A stretch of DNA of 64,000 bases from positions 4,327,370 to 4,391,369 of the forward strand of contig NZ_CP044399.1 in the NCBI RefSeq assembly GCF_008931805.1. The letters are read 5' to 3'. The position numbers and the translations under genes are program-made. Positions within the stretch are counted from its first letter, which is position 1; each line of letters begins with the position of its first letter. This DNA comes from Moritella marina ATCC 15381 (GTDB lineage Bacteria; Pseudomonadota; Gammaproteobacteria; Enterobacterales; Moritellaceae). This document shows, in pieces, positions 15,516 to 25,020 of the stretch. The notes below the pieces were generated by a model. It saw only the letters and a list, made by a program, of their open reading frames with translations, had not been told where the DNA came from and did not search any database.

Positions 15516-15572
15516 ACTAAATGCGTTTTAAATAAAGATACCTATTAACGAAATATCTTTACCTTTTAAATA

Positions 15573-15648
15573 TGGTGCCCGAACCCGGAATTGAACCAGG
15601 GACACGAGGATTTTCAATCCTCTGCTCTACCAACTGAGCTATTCGGGC
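15573..15648 (-). tRNA. tRNA-Phe (GAA), copy 2 in transcription order
   Basis: Same 76-base sequence as the other tRNA-Phe copies, anticodon GAA, CCA encoded. It is part of the second-oldest or equal member of the tandem Thr-Phe units; the spacers differ although the tRNA bodies do not. Confidence 0.97.
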
Positions 15649-15651
15649 AAA

Positions 15652-15727
<76 letters not shown>

Positions 15728-15805
15728 ACTAAATGCGAGTCGCATAATATCATCTTCATTTTAAAAAACAAGTCAATATTACACTTTTTTATTCTTTCCA
15801 AATTT

Positions 15806-15881
15806 TGGTGCCCGAACCCGGAATTGAACCAGGGACACGAGGATTTTCAATCCTCTGCTCTACCAACTGAGCTATTCGGGC
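15806..15881 (-). tRNA. tRNA-Phe (GAA), first gene of the array
   Basis: A 76-base tRNA-Phe identical to the later copies, anticodon GAA, CCA encoded. It lies about five bases after the expected start site of the array promoter at 15893-15921 and has no Thr partner upstream. Confidence 0.97.
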
Positions 15882-15892
15882 AATGGAGCGTC

Positions 15893-15921
15893 ATTAAATA
15901 GAATTTAGGCCGATCCGTCAA
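15893..15921 (-). promoter_or_regulatory. Promoter of the tRNA array
   Basis: On the minus strand: TTGACG (15921-15916), 17-base spacer, TTTAAT (15898-15893), then a GC-containing discriminator GACGCTCC before the first tRNA. The GC-rich discriminator is typical of stable-RNA promoters under stringent control. Confidence 0.7.
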
Positions 15922-16024
15922 CTGTTTCGCCCGGTTTAATCAAAAAAATACCCATTAAGCCTAGGCGCTGTCTGATTAACCAGCAATAAGTGTGTTTGTT
16001 GACGTTTAATGACGATGTTGATGC

Positions 16025-17182
16025 TTAATGACTGAGTTGACGAAAATGGCTGTTTACCGCTGACACGTAGTTTTTTATATCACGACGAGACTGCGCATTA
16101 GTGAAACTTTGGTAGACCTCGTAAGAGGATAAGTCATTTATGATACGAAATGCCTCTTTTTTGTTCTTCGAGAAGGTTTGCAGTGTATTTTGAGGTCCAG
16201 CAATATAGCTAGCCAGCATGGCGTAGTAGCGAGATTGTGGATTTTTAATCTCTTTAAGGTACTGTTTGTCTAATAAATTTAAATAACTCACGCCAATATC
16301 TAGATTGTTCGCATCATTAAACAGCCAGTTTGGTTGTGGCTTAAAAGGATACTGCTTTTGTTGATAAAAAACATCCTCGCCAATCGAGCTCGAAATTTGC
16401 ATTAAACCAATGCGGTCATGACTGCTGAGCGCATAGGGATTAAATAAACTGTCTACTTGGATCATCGCAGTGATGATATTTTTATCGATGCTATAACGTT
16501 GGGCTACTTGATTAATTTGGCCTTGATAGCGCTGTTTACGGATCTGGGTATGATTATTGGAGAGTGAAAATGTCACACTATCCACGGTATTACCATTAAT
16601 CATGATTTGTTTACGCTTATTTTTAATCAAGTAGTTAGCATAACGTGACGCGCGCCAATGCCATTTCATTGCTTTGCCGTTGTCGTCTTGCACTTGTTGA
16701 TATAGAAAAGGCGTGCCTTTAATTTCAGATGTGTAGCTGTTATAGAAATCGGTGTATTTGGGTTGCTGCGGTGCCAGTAGCGTATATTCAATCGCTTGCT
16801 TGAGGTATTGCTGGCTATTCTGTTGCTCTAATGTGTCGACACGCACAGTGCCTTGTTTAAAATCGATGATGGCACGACTGCGGTAATCATTAGTGTATTT
16901 GATATAACGATAATTGCTGGAGAAGGCATTATTACTATCGCCCCAGAGATTGGTTACTTCGCTGCGGTAATCAGCTTGTATGGTGTTTAGTGCGGTATTA
17001 TCTTTGTCGTTGGATTGTTCTGTCTTCGCGCGGTAATTTGGTTGTTGATAAGCAAGGCGCTCTAAGGCTTGACTGTTGTTATTGAGCGCGGCGAGTTCGA
17101 CAGAGTGCTGATAGTCACTCATCGAGCAAGCCGCTAAAACACTGCAACTGACAGCGATTAGTAATGTGCGGAATATAGCCAT
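16025..17182 (-). CDS. mltC: Membrane-bound lytic transglycosylase C (MltC), catalytic Glu replaced by Asp
   Basis: A 385-residue lipoprotein (lipobox LAAC near residue 19) with the MltC N-terminal domain (DYRSEVTNLWGDSN) and a C-terminal SLT lysozyme-like domain, normally cutting peptidoglycan glycan strands in the periplasm. The active-site stretch reads MIQVDSLFNPYALS where E. coli MltC has IQTESSFNPYAVS. The general acid/base Glu is therefore Asp (codon GAC), with no ambiguity in the bases. GLMQ is present, but the usual AYNGG motif is SYIAGP. The enzyme may be inactive, slow or changed in function. It is third after mutY and yggX as in E. coli, so orthology is firm and activity is not. 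Confidence 0.9.
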   Translation of the reverse strand: MAIFRTLLIAVSCSVLAACSMSDYQHSVELAALNNNSQALERLAYQQPNYRAKTEQSNDKDNTALNTIQADYRSEVTNLWGDSNNAFSSNYRYIKYTNDYRSRAIIDFKQGTVRVDTLEQQNSQQYLKQAIEYTLLAPQQPKYTDFYNSYTSEIKGTPFLYQQVQDDNGKAMKWHWRASRYANYLIKNKRKQIMINGNTVDSVTFSLSNNHTQIRKQRYQGQINQVAQRYSIDKNIITAMIQVDSLFNPYALSSHDRIGLMQISSSIGEDVFYQQKQYPFKPQPNWLFNDANNLDIGVSYLNLLDKQYLKEIKNPQSRYYAMLASYIAGPQNTLQTFSKNKKEAFRIINDLSSYEVYQSFTNAQSRRDIKNYVSAVNSHFRQLSH

Positions 17183-17210
17183 AAGGTGATTGGTTCTTTG
17201 GGTTGGAAAT

Positions 17211-17241
17211 TTGCCTAGCGCTAGGAGTCCGCGCTAGGCAA
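17211..17241. repeat. Strong hairpin between yggX and mltC
   Basis: Perfect 11-bp stem TTGCCTAGCGC (17211-17221) / GCGCTAGGCAA (17231-17241) with a 9-base loop in the 65-base gap of the mutY-yggX-mltC operon. It has almost no T-run on the minus strand, so it may slow polymerase or protect the upstream mRNA rather than terminate. Confidence 0.7.
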
Positions 17242-17247
17242 TGGGAA

Positions 17248-17517
17248 TTAAGCTTTTGGGGTAAAGCCTTCAATGATTACGTCTTGACCTTCAAACAGGT
17301 ACTTCACCATTTCTTGTTCAAGAAATATACGGTCATTTTCATCCATCATGTTTAATTTTTTTTCGTTTAGCAGCATAGTTTGTTTTTGCTGCCATTCAGA
17401 CCATGCTTCTTGGGAAATATGATCAAAAATACGTTTGCCTACTTCACCAGGATAAAGTTGAAAACGTAAACCTTCCGCTTCTTTTTGTAAGCGGGTGCAG
17501 AAAACCATTCTAGCCAT
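17248..17517 (-). CDS. yggX: Probable Fe(2+)-trafficking protein YggX
   Basis: An 89-residue cytoplasmic protein linked in E. coli and Salmonella to iron-sulphur cluster protection under oxidative stress. It starts with the conserved [17 protein letters not shown], where Cys7 is the family's conserved cysteine, and contains [10 protein letters not shown]. The length is normal. It begins one base after the mutY stop codon, so translation is probably coupled. MutY is an iron-sulphur enzyme, and this pairing is conserved in enterobacteria. Confidence 0.96.
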   Translation of the reverse strand: MARMVFCTRLQKEAEGLRFQLYPGEVGKRIFDHISQEAWSEWQQKQTMLLNEKKLNMMDENDRIFLEQEMVKYLFEGQDVIIEGFTPKA

Positions 17518-17518
17518 G

Positions 17519-18613
17519 TTATGCCTCTCTCAATGCTTGAGATGTTAATAATTTTTTAGTTGCAGCTGCTAATCCCACAGTTGCCGGTTGCTCTATGTTA
17601 TACCAAAGAGTGCCTTCAGGTTCCATTATTTGCGTACTTGTTGTGGCTTTTATTTCTACTAACAAGGGGCTGATATCCAGATGGAAGTGGCTAAAGGTAT
17701 GTCTAAAGCCGACTAATTCTTGCGTGCTAAATTCACTGATACCAAATTGCGCCAGTTGCTCTTCGAGTGATAAGTTGTCATCACGTTCAGGGAAACACCA
17801 GAGTCCGCCCCAGATCCCAGTCGGTGGTCGCTGTTGTAAGCATAAGCTTGAACCTTGCTTTAACAGCAACATTTCTACTGTACGTACAGGGATTTTCTTT
17901 TTCGGTTTCGGTGTTGGGAATGCTGTAGGTGTGCCCATTGCACGGGCTTTACAGTCATCATTCACCGGACAAATATCGCAATCAGGTCGGCTACGGGTAC
18001 AAACCGTGGCACCTAAATCCATCATCACCTGATTATAGTTAGCGGTTTGTTGCAGCGGGGTAAGCTCTTCAGATAGCGCCCATAGGGTATTTTCGACAGT
18101 TTTTACCCCATACCAACCTTCAATCGCGCCCCAGCGAGTTAATACGCGTTTGACATTACCATCTAAAATAGGGTGTGGTTGATCTAACGATAGTGACAAT
18201 ACCGCACCCGCTGTTGAGCGGCCAACACCGGGTAATGCTAGTACTTGTTCAAATTCGCTCGGGAATATGCCCTGATATTCATCACGAATTAATTGTGCGG
18301 CTTTATGTAAATTACGGCCGCGAGCGTAATAACCTAAACCTGTCCATAAATGCAAAACTTCATCGATGTGGGCATTTGCCAAATCTGTCACGGTAGGAAA
18401 TTTTTCCATGAAGGTGGTGAAGTAAGGGATCACAGTACTGACTTGGGTTTGTTGTAACATCACTTCACTTAACCATGTAGGGTAAGGGTCGTGGTGCAGT
18501 TCGTTAGGTAAGTTATACTGTTGCCAAGGCAAATCTTTGCGGCCAAAGTCTTTAAACCAAGCAAGTACCCGCGGGGCAAATGTGTCTTTATTATTTTCTA
18601 ATAGCGATGTCAT
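17519..18613 (-). CDS. mutY: Adenine DNA glycosylase MutY
   Basis: A 364-residue base excision repair enzyme that removes adenine mispaired with 8-oxoguanine. It shows the helix-hairpin-helix [12 protein letters not shown] (near residue 120), catalytic Glu in EVMLQQTQV, catalytic Asp in [10 protein letters not shown] and the [4Fe-4S] ligands C-x6-C-x2-C-x5-C ([17 protein letters not shown]). A NUDIX-like C-terminal domain that senses 8-oxoG follows ([20 protein letters not shown]). The length is close to E. coli's 350. It is first in mutY-yggX-mltC and divergent from trmB, with 151 bases between. Confidence 0.97.
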   Translation of the reverse strand: MTSLLENNKDTFAPRVLAWFKDFGRKDLPWQQYNLPNELHHDPYPTWLSEVMLQQTQVSTVIPYFTTFMEKFPTVTDLANAHIDEVLHLWTGLGYYARGRNLHKAAQLIRDEYQGIFPSEFEQVLALPGVGRSTAGAVLSLSLDQPHPILDGNVKRVLTRWGAIEGWYGVKTVENTLWALSEELTPLQQTANYNQVMMDLGATVCTRSRPDCDICPVNDDCKARAMGTPTAFPTPKPKKKIPVRTVEMLLLKQGSSLCLQQRPPTGIWGGLWCFPERDDNLSLEEQLAQFGISEFSTQELVGFRHTFSHFHLDISPLLVEIKATTSTQIMEPEGTLWYNIEQPATVGLAAATKKLLTSQALREA

Positions 18614-18764
18614 CGGGTATTTTTAGCAATTATGGGAAAATTAGGCTGAAATTATGCCACACAAAACTTGCCAAATTCAGCTATCTTTGGATAATGCCCG
18701 AATTAACAGATAAATTTATATAGATTATGGCGATTAACATGTCATAACGGCGACTGGATAAAAA

Positions 18765-19505
18765 ATGACTGAACATAAAATAACTGAGCATAAAAGAATA
18801 GCAGAACCTGAATTAACAGAAGACGGTAAACGCATCCGTAAAGTGAGAAGTTTTGTTTTACGTGAAGGACGTTTAACGAAAGGCCAGGAAGCCGCGATGA
18901 CAGATTTTTGGCCAACAATGGGCCTAGATCATGACATGGGCATGTTAGATTTTGCTGAGGTGTTCGGTAACAATAACCCCGTAACATTAGAAATTGGCTT
19001 TGGTATGGGTGCATCTTTAGTTGAAATGGCCGCTGCTTCTCCAGAGAAAAACTTTATTGGTATCGAAGTGCATTCACCAGGTGTTGGGGCATGTCTAATG
19101 GCTGCAGGCGAACGTGGCGTAACGAACTTACGTGTATTCTGTCATGATGCTGTTGAAGTACTAGCGGATTGTATTGCTGATGGTAGCTTAGGTGGCATGC
19201 AATTGTTCTTCCCTGATCCGTGGCACAAGACGCGTCATCACAAACGTCGTATCGTACAAGCTAGTTTTGCAGAAAGTATTCGCCAAAAACTGAGCTTAGG
19301 TGGTATCTTCCATATGGCTACGGACTGGGAAAACTATGCCGAGCATATGATTGAAGTAATGGCTGTTGCACCAGGTTATGAAAACACTGCTGCAGAAGGG
19401 AACTTTGTTCCACGTCCTGATTGGCGTCCATTAACTAAATTCGAACAACGTGGTCACCGTTTAGGTCACGGCGTTTGGGATATTATTTATAAACGTACTA
19501 AGTAA
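18765..19505 (+). CDS. trmB: tRNA (guanine-N7-)-methyltransferase TrmB
   Basis: A 246-residue SAM-dependent enzyme making m7G46 in tRNA. Motifs: SAM loop [14 protein letters not shown] (near residue 78), EVHSPGVG and the family signature [15 protein letters not shown]. The C-terminal [20 protein letters not shown] is also typical. The N-terminus is short and charged ([11 protein letters not shown], a near repeat), so a start a few codons later is possible. It is followed after 13 bases by yggL and is divergent from mutY, as in E. coli. Confidence 0.96.
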   Translation: MTEHKITEHKRIAEPELTEDGKRIRKVRSFVLREGRLTKGQEAAMTDFWPTMGLDHDMGMLDFAEVFGNNNPVTLEIGFGMGASLVEMAAASPEKNFIGIEVHSPGVGACLMAAGERGVTNLRVFCHDAVEVLADCIADGSLGGMQLFFPDPWHKTRHHKRRIVQASFAESIRQKLSLGGIFHMATDWENYAEHMIEVMAVAPGYENTAAEGNFVPRPDWRPLTKFEQRGHRLGHGVWDIIYKRTK

Positions 19506-19518
19506 ATTCGAGGTAATA

Positions 19519-19857
19519 ATGGCTACAAATCGTAATCGTCGTCTACGTAAGAAACTACGTGTTGATGAATTCCAAGAGTTAGGTTTTGATCTGTCTTGGG
19601 ATTTTGTTGAAGGTACAACTGAAGACCAAATTGACGCTATCTTAGATGGCTTAATTGCTGAAGTTATTGATCCAAATAAACTGGCTTTTGCTGCTGACGG
19701 TAACTTAGAGTGGGACGGTATGATCTGTACTGAAACTCATGGTAAGTGTACTGAAGAACAACGTGAGCAAGTTAAAACTTGGTTAGAAGCAAAAGGCGTT
19801 CAAAACCTTATTGTTAGCCCGTTATTCGATTTATGGTACGGTGAAGAAGGCATATAA
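19519..19857 (+). CDS. yggL: YggL family (DUF469) 50S ribosome-binding protein
   Basis: A 112-residue protein with the DUF469 pattern: basic start NRNRRLRKKLRVDEF, then ELGFDLSWDF and DLWYGEEGI at the C-terminus. The E. coli homologue has been reported to bind the 50S subunit. A good ribosome site (GAGG) precedes the ATG, 13 bases after trmB, so the two are co-transcribed. A terminator follows at 19878-19924. Confidence 0.92.
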   Translation: MATNRNRRLRKKLRVDEFQELGFDLSWDFVEGTTEDQIDAILDGLIAEVIDPNKLAFAADGNLEWDGMICTETHGKCTEEQREQVKTWLEAKGVQNLIVSPLFDLWYGEEGI

Positions 19858-19877
19858 GCCACTTCATTAATCCCTGA

Positions 19878-19924
19878 AACCGACTGTTCGTTAAGTACCA
19901 TTACTGACGCAGTCGGTTATTTGT
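19878..19924 (+). terminator. Probable terminator after yggL
   Basis: AACCGACTG (19878-19886) pairs with CAGTCGGTT (19910-19918) across a 23-base loop, followed by a T-rich stretch. The long loop makes it less certain. Confidence 0.55.
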
Positions 19925-20014
19925 TATCTTACTTCTGCACACTGATAACTTATTTTTCCACTTTGTTCCCGCTTTCTATAGCACTTCGAACAGCCCATTT
20001 TAAACAGGTTATTT

Positions 20015-20932
20015 ATGCTTTCTAACGCATCTCTAGAAGAATTGCTCGACGTTGTTCGTCCGTTAATTGGTGAAGGCCATGTCGCTGATTATATTCCTGC
20101 GTTAGCGAACGTAAATCCCAACCAATTGGGTATTGCCGTGTGTTTGGCTAATGGTGACGTGTTTACCGCGGGTGATGCGACCGAGCGATTTTCGATTCAA
20201 AGTATCTCGAAAGTCTTTGCGTTAACAGCCGCGTTGACGCGGTTCTCGGAAGATGAGCTGTGGACTAGAGTAGGGCGTGAACCCTCTGGTCAAGCATTTA
20301 ACTCGCTGATCCAGTTAGAATTTGAAAAAGGTAAACCGCGTAACCCATTTATTAATGCGGGTGCATTAGTGGTCGCGGATATGTTGCAAAGCCGTTTATC
20401 GGCACCTAAACAACGTATGTTGGAATTGTTACGTAAATTGGCAAATTCAACCGATATTTATATCGATCATGATGTCGCTAGTTCTGAATTTGAACACATG
20501 GCGCGTAATGCAGCGATTGCTTATTTGATGAAGTCGCACGGTAATTTTAATAACGATGTTGAAACCGTATTGCAGAGTTATTTTAGTTACTGTGCGATCA
20601 ACATGAATTGCGTAGAACTGGCGACAGCATTCTCATTCTTAGCGAAAAAAGGCTTACCTTGTCATCGTAATAAGAGCTTGGTGAATGAACGCTGTACTCG
20701 GCGTTTAAATGCCTTGCTGGCAACGTGTGGCTTGTATGATGAATCAGGTGATTTTGCTTTCCGTGTCGGTATGCCAGCGAAAAGTGGCGTTGGTGGCGGC
20801 ATTGTTGCGGTTATTCCAGGCGAATTAACCGTTTGTGTGTGGTCACCAGAGCTGAATGAATCAGGTAATTCACTGGTAGGCACAGCAGCGTTAGAGCTGT
20901 TCAGTGAACGTTTTGGCCATTCGATATTTTAA
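20015..20932 (+). CDS. glsB: Glutaminase (GlsB type)
   Basis: A 305-residue serine-dependent enzyme of the beta-lactamase fold that hydrolyses glutamine to glutamate and ammonia. The catalytic S-x-x-K lies in [13 protein letters not shown] near residue 65. Other family landmarks are [11 protein letters not shown], the [10 protein letters not shown] region and [15 protein letters not shown]. The length matches E. coli YneH (308). It is a single gene after the yggL terminator, ending in a strong bidirectional terminator. Confidence 0.95.
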   Translation: MLSNASLEELLDVVRPLIGEGHVADYIPALANVNPNQLGIAVCLANGDVFTAGDATERFSIQSISKVFALTAALTRFSEDELWTRVGREPSGQAFNSLIQLEFEKGKPRNPFINAGALVVADMLQSRLSAPKQRMLELLRKLANSTDIYIDHDVASSEFEHMARNAAIAYLMKSHGNFNNDVETVLQSYFSYCAINMNCVELATAFSFLAKKGLPCHRNKSLVNERCTRRLNALLATCGLYDESGDFAFRVGMPAKSGVGGGIVAVIPGELTVCVWSPELNESGNSLVGTAALELFSERFGHSIF

Positions 20933-20947
20933 CATTAATGGCTGCAA

Positions 20948-20990
20948 ACAAAAGGGGCGCAATAATTGATTATTGCGCCCCTTTTGTTTT
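20948..20990. terminator. Strong bidirectional terminator between glsB and hemW
   Basis: ACAAAAGGGGCGCAATAAT (20948-20966) is perfectly complementary to 20969-20987. The stem has a GC-rich core and T-runs on both strands, which serves both converging genes. Confidence 0.95.
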
Positions 20991-21022
20991 CTTAATTTTC
21001 GATTTTAATCGAGTATCGCTAA

Positions 21023-22201
21023 CTAAAGAAACAGATCGAACAAACTGTTGAGGTAACGATGACCGAGTTGGGTGACTTGCCAATGTGTTGCGGTTTCGGT
21101 TAATAAACCTTTTTGGATCGCCGTCTTAATTTGTGCACTTACCGTTGATAATGGTAATCCGGTAAAATCACAAAAATCTTGTTTCGGTGTCGCTTCGATT
21201 AAGCGAAAACGATTCATAAAGAACTCAAATGGCAGTTCGTCTTGCGCAACGACGTGTTCATTGTCTAAAAATGATTTATCAGCGTCCATATACCCACGTG
21301 GATGCTTTATTTTGCTACGACGAATTATCTGACCGGTCTCTGGCTCTGTTAGCTTACCGTGCGCGCCACAGCCAATGCCGATATAGTCCCCAAAACGCCA
21401 ATAGTTTAAGTTGTGCTGACATTGCTTACCAGCTTTGGCATATCCCGATATTTCATATTGTTCATAACCGGCGTTACTCAGTAGTGCATGACCTTGTTCA
21501 AAAATATCCCAGAGAATATCTTCATCGGGCAAGGTTGGCGGCTTAGAGTGAAATTGGGTGTTTTGTTCAATGGTTAATTGATACCAAGACAAGTGTGGAG
21601 GCGCAAGTTCAACCGCTTTGTTTAAGTCATATAAGGCATCGTTAAGATCTTGATGTGGCAGGCCGTGCATCAAGTCTAAGTTGAATGAATTGAGTGCAGA
21701 CTCTGTCGCAATATTCGCTGCGCGGATCGCTTCATCTGGATCGTGAATACGTCCCAATAGATTCAACTTTTCAGCTTGTAAACTTTGTACACCAACCGAA
21801 ATTCGATTAACACCGGCAGCAACATAACCGTGAAAACGATCGGCTTCGACGGTGCCAGGGTTGGCTTCCATCGTGATCTCGATATTGTCACTAAATGGGA
21901 TCATCGCTTCAACACCATCAAGTATTTGACCAATACCTTCGGCGCTGATTAAACTTGGCGTACCGCCACCAATAAAGATCGAATGTAATGATCGTTGGAA
22001 TACCCGTGGTAATTCACTGCGTAGATCGGCAAGTAGATCGGCAATGTATTCTGCTTCCGGGATCTTGCCCTTTTGGGTATGGGAGTTGAAATCACAATAC
22101 GGGCATTTTTGTACACACCATGGGATATGCACATATAAACTCAATGGTGGTAAACGCATTGGTAATAGGGGAGCGGTTGTAATCATGAGCGGTTCAGTCA
22201 T
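21023..22201 (-). CDS. hemW: Radical SAM haem chaperone HemW
   Basis: A 392-residue protein related to HemN that binds haem and, from work on E. coli and Lactococcus, delivers it to respiratory enzymes. The radical-SAM cluster motif CxxxCxxC is CVQKCPYC near residue 29, after YVHIPW. Other motifs are FIGGGTPSLIS and GVQSLQ. The C-terminal HemN-like domain ends RYLNSLFDLFL. It lacks the extra N-terminal Cys of true coproporphyrinogen oxidase. It overlaps the rdgB stop by one base (TAATG), so the two are translationally coupled. Confidence 0.95.
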   Translation of the reverse strand: MTEPLMITTAPLLPMRLPPLSLYVHIPWCVQKCPYCDFNSHTQKGKIPEAEYIADLLADLRSELPRVFQRSLHSIFIGGGTPSLISAEGIGQILDGVEAMIPFSDNIEITMEANPGTVEADRFHGYVAAGVNRISVGVQSLQAEKLNLLGRIHDPDEAIRAANIATESALNSFNLDLMHGLPHQDLNDALYDLNKAVELAPPHLSWYQLTIEQNTQFHSKPPTLPDEDILWDIFEQGHALLSNAGYEQYEISGYAKAGKQCQHNLNYWRFGDYIGIGCGAHGKLTEPETGQIIRRSKIKHPRGYMDADKSFLDNEHVVAQDELPFEFFMNRFRLIEATPKQDFCDFTGLPLSTVSAQIKTAIQKGLLTETATHWQVTQLGHRYLNSLFDLFL

Positions 22202-22815
22202 TATTGCGCTACTAATCGAGTTTGTTGTTCGTGCATTGCCGCGAGTAATTTAGTCAGTGCTTGACCACGGTGACTTAATTCGCTTTTACGTTGTTTGGTT
22301 AATTCCGCTGATGTGCAGCCTTCAGATTCAACAAAGAAAATAGGATCATAACCAAAACCGTCTTCACCGCTTGGTTGTTCGGTGATCACACCATCCCAAG
22401 CGCCGTGACAGACTAATGGCGTTGGATCTTCTGCATGGGTCATATAAACTAATACACAGTGAAAACGTGCCGTACGCTGCGCTGTGGGTACACCTTTAAG
22501 TGCGTCTAATAACTTTAATAAATTATCACGATCGCTGGCATCCACACCGGCATAACGCGCAGAGTAAATACCCGGTACACCTTGTAGGGCGTCAACTGCT
22601 AAACCAGAATCGTCAGCAATTGCAGGTAATCCTGTTAAAGTTGCCGCGTGTTTAGCTTTGATAATGGCATTTTCAATAAAGGTGGTGCCAGTCTCATCGG
22701 CTTCGGCAATATTGAAATCGCTTTGTGGAAGTACTTCAAGACCAAACTCAGCAAGCAGTGCTGACATTTCACGAACTTTGCCTGGATTACCAGTAGCGAG
22801 AACAACTTTAGACAT
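22201..22815 (-). CDS. rdgB: XTP/dITP diphosphatase RdgB
   Basis: A 204-residue housekeeping enzyme that hydrolyses dITP/XTP to monophosphates and keeps deaminated purines out of DNA. Motifs: [11 protein letters not shown] at the N-terminus, [12 protein letters not shown] (near residue 66), [24 protein letters not shown] and SHRGQAL. The length is typical (E. coli 197). It precedes hemW with a one-base overlap. The gap to the DUF4426 gene is 145 bases, with a hairpin inside. Confidence 0.97.
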   Translation of the reverse strand: MSKVVLATGNPGKVREMSALLAEFGLEVLPQSDFNIAEADETGTTFIENAIIKAKHAATLTGLPAIADDSGLAVDALQGVPGIYSARYAGVDASDRDNLLKLLDALKGVPTAQRTARFHCVLVYMTHAEDPTPLVCHGAWDGVITEQPSGEDGFGYDPIFFVESEGCTSAELTKQRKSELSHRGQALTKLLAAMHEQQTRLVAQ

Positions 22816-22876
22816 GATGCGCCTTATATGATTTATTTAAAAATAGTTAAAAATAGTGATTCATTAAAAACAATGA

Positions 22877-22918
22877 AAGAATCCGGATGATGAAGCGAAC
22901 ACTATCATCGGATTCTTA
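22877..22918 (-). terminator. Probable terminator after the DUF4426 gene
   Basis: AAGAATCCG...ATGAT (about 22877-22891) pairs with ATCAT...CGGATTCTT (about 22904-22917) with one bulge. The minus-strand sequence after it is T-rich (TTCTTTCATT). Confidence 0.5.
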
Positions 22919-22960
22919 TTTGCAGTCAGGTTATACAGGATTGCTGATCATGGATAAAGC

Positions 22961-23389
22961 CTAATCAACATAAAACCCTTGTTGGAATTTGAGCTCTTGT
23001 GTTTGATTACCACTGCTTAGCGTCACCTTGATACGGTAAGTTTCTTCGTTACGGTGTGGTACTTCTGCAATGTAATAAATCGCGTCTTGTTCACGAATTT
23101 CACGAACTTCTAGTTCACGGATATTACCTAGTAGATTACGAGCCGTCACCGTCATTTTAACCGACTGCGCTTTTAATGAGTCGCTATCAAGTACTGAGAT
23201 ATTAATAATCCCCAAGTACTTACTGCGGTCGATATCATATTCAGAAGCAACGTCAGCGGTTAAAAAAGTACTTGGAAAGGCAATGTAATGTACATCCCAA
23301 TCACCGAGTTTTTGCATTTGTTCTGCATTGGCAGTCGCTGAGATAAGTAAGGTCATTGAGAGTAATAAAGATTTGAATAATGCTGGCAT
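22961..23389 (-). CDS. Periplasmic DUF4426 protein
   Basis: A 142-residue exported protein with a signal peptide (LLLSMTLLISATANA, cleavage before EQ near residue 23). The mature part is beta-rich, with GDWDVHYIAFPSTFLTADVA and the C-terminal FQQGFYVD characteristic of DUF4426, a family found next to yggT/proC/rdgB in Vibrio and relatives. Function is unknown. It lies 90 bases after yggT on the same strand, so it is probably in the yggS-proC-yggT transcript. Confidence 0.88.
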   Translation of the reverse strand: MPALFKSLLLSMTLLISATANAEQMQKLGDWDVHYIAFPSTFLTADVASEYDIDRSKYLGIINISVLDSDSLKAQSVKMTVTARNLLGNIRELEVREIREQDAIYYIAEVPHRNEETYRIKVTLSSGNQTQELKFQQGFYVD

Positions 23390-23479
23390 GTGAGTTCCTT
23401 AAAAGGTTAATGCAGAGACTGGCTCTGCATTAATTTAGCGTTACTAATAGAATCATAGTACTAAAATGGCATAGCGATA

Positions 23480-24025
23480 CTAGAATGGAATACCAGTCAG
23501 GTCACCGATTAGGATTTGTAAAAATTGCAGACCTAAAATGGCCACTAGCATAGACAAATCTAGACCACCGATCGCAGGGATAATACGACGGATTGGCGCT
23601 AAAATTGGTTCACTTAATTGTGATAATACACTTTCAACGGGGCTGTTTCCTTGGCTAACCCAGCTTAAAATAGCACGTAAAATTAATACGTAGAATACTA
23701 AGCTAAAGCATTGTTTAACCAATTTTATTGCTGCGAAAATCAGTACATCTTGGATCGGTGCTATAGCCCCTGTTTGTACGCCGAATAAAGTATAAATCAT
23801 CGCACAAGCGACAGCATAGGCAAATACCACCGATGCTAGATCTAAGCCTCCTAGGCTTGGGATCACACGGCGTAATGGTCGTACGACTGGTTGAGTTGCT
23901 TTGACAATAAATTGGCTCATTGGATTATAAAAATCAGCACGAGCGAGTTGTAACCACACGCGTAGTAGTATGATAAGAATGTATGTTTCAAATAAGATAC
24001 TGACCAAAAAGTTAGCCGCGTTCAT
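23480..24025 (-). CDS. yggT: YggT-family integral membrane protein
   Basis: A 181-residue inner membrane protein made of two similar halves, each a YggT unit. The repeated LxxPIxRxIPxxGGLDLxx pattern occurs as PLRRVIPSLGGLDLASV and PIRRIIPAIGGLDLSML. There are about four hydrophobic helices. Its function is not firmly established; osmotic-shock and cell-envelope roles have been suggested for relatives. Neighbours yggS and proC are conserved across gammaproteobacteria. The proC-yggT gap has two small hairpins (24050-24074 and 24090-24116). Confidence 0.92.
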   Translation of the reverse strand: MNAANFLVSILFETYILIILLRVWLQLARADFYNPMSQFIVKATQPVVRPLRRVIPSLGGLDLASVVFAYAVACAMIYTLFGVQTGAIAPIQDVLIFAAIKLVKQCFSLVFYVLILRAILSWVSQGNSPVESVLSQLSEPILAPIRRIIPAIGGLDLSMLVAILGLQFLQILIGDLTGIPF

Positions 24026-24049
24026 AAATTACCCTTTAAGTTAATGGTG

Positions 24050-24116
24050 AACTGCTTATTTTCATTAAGCAGTTGTTAGTCAGATTAGAGACATAACCGT
24101 ATTATGCCGTTATGTC
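24050..24116. repeat. Two hairpins in the proC-yggT gap
   Basis: AACTGCTTA (24050-24058) / TAAGCAGTT (24066-24074) and GACATAAC (24090-24097) / GTTATGTC (24109-24116). No T-run follows either on the minus strand, so they are more likely mRNA processing or pausing structures than terminators. Confidence 0.55.
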
Positions 24117-24135
24117 TGTTTATAAAGTCGATTTA

Positions 24136-24963
24136 TTAAAATAGTTTTTGCATTGCTTCAGCGCGAGAAACGGCAGCCTGCATCGCAGTGTTTACTGTTT
24201 CACGCAGGCCTTGTTCTTCGAAAGTACGGATAGCTTCAGCTGTCGTACCACCTTTTGAGGTGACATTTTGGCGCAACGTGGCTAAATCAATGTGCGGATT
24301 CTGGATGACTAATTCAGCCGAACCTGCCGCCGCCTGTTGCACTAATTCTCTTGCTTGCTGTTGCGTGAAACCCATGCCAATAATACTTTCTTGCATCGCT
24401 TCCATAAACAGGAAGAAATACGCTGGTGAACTACCTGTTGCGGCAATAATAGTATTTAAGTCAGATTCATTATCAACCCAACAGGTTTTACCAACCGCCA
24501 TCATGATTTGGTCAATTGTTTTGATATCTTCATCTGACACTTCTGGTGATGGGAATAATCCAGTCATGCCTTTTTGTACTAATGCGGGTGTATTTGGCAT
24601 CGTACGTACGATGGGCTGATTGTCAGCGAGTAAACTCTGTAAACGCTCAACCGTGACGCCAGCGGCAATGGAAACAAATAATTTACCACGGTAATCGCTA
24701 CTCTGCTCAGCCAAATGAGAACAAACGTCACCCATCAACTGCGGCTTGACGGCCAGAATAATAATATCGGCTGCAGCGACAGCAAAATGATTATCTTGCG
24801 TGGTATTAATCGCAAATTTTTCCTCGAGTATATCTAAGCGTGTTCGTGTCGGACTTGCTGCATAAATTAATTCAGCAGGATAACCATCTGTGATCATACC
24901 GCCGATAAGGCTGCTCGCCATATTCCCTGCACCGATAAAGGCGATTTTTTTATTCGTGATCAT
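24136..24963 (-). CDS. proC: Pyrroline-5-carboxylate reductase ProC
   Basis: A 275-residue enzyme for the last step of proline synthesis, reducing pyrroline-5-carboxylate with NAD(P)H. The Rossmann loop is IAFIGAGNMASSLIGG near residue 8. The C-terminal dimer/active-site region carries VTSKGGTTAEAI, the family signature. MPNTPALVQKGMTG is also conserved. The length is typical (E. coli 269). It lies 57 bases after yggS on the same strand. Confidence 0.97.
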   Translation of the reverse strand: MITNKKIAFIGAGNMASSLIGGMITDGYPAELIYAASPTRTRLDILEEKFAINTTQDNHFAVAAADIIILAVKPQLMGDVCSHLAEQSSDYRGKLFVSIAAGVTVERLQSLLADNQPIVRTMPNTPALVQKGMTGLFPSPEVSDEDIKTIDQIMMAVGKTCWVDNESDLNTIIAATGSSPAYFFLFMEAMQESIIGMGFTQQQARELVQQAAAGSAELVIQNPHIDLATLRQNVTSKGGTTAEAIRTFEEQGLRETVNTAMQAAVSRAEAMQKLF

Positions 24964-25020
24964 GACTGTTTAATTCCTTATACGTGATAATTACTGCCTA
25001 ATTCCATAGACAGGGAGTGA

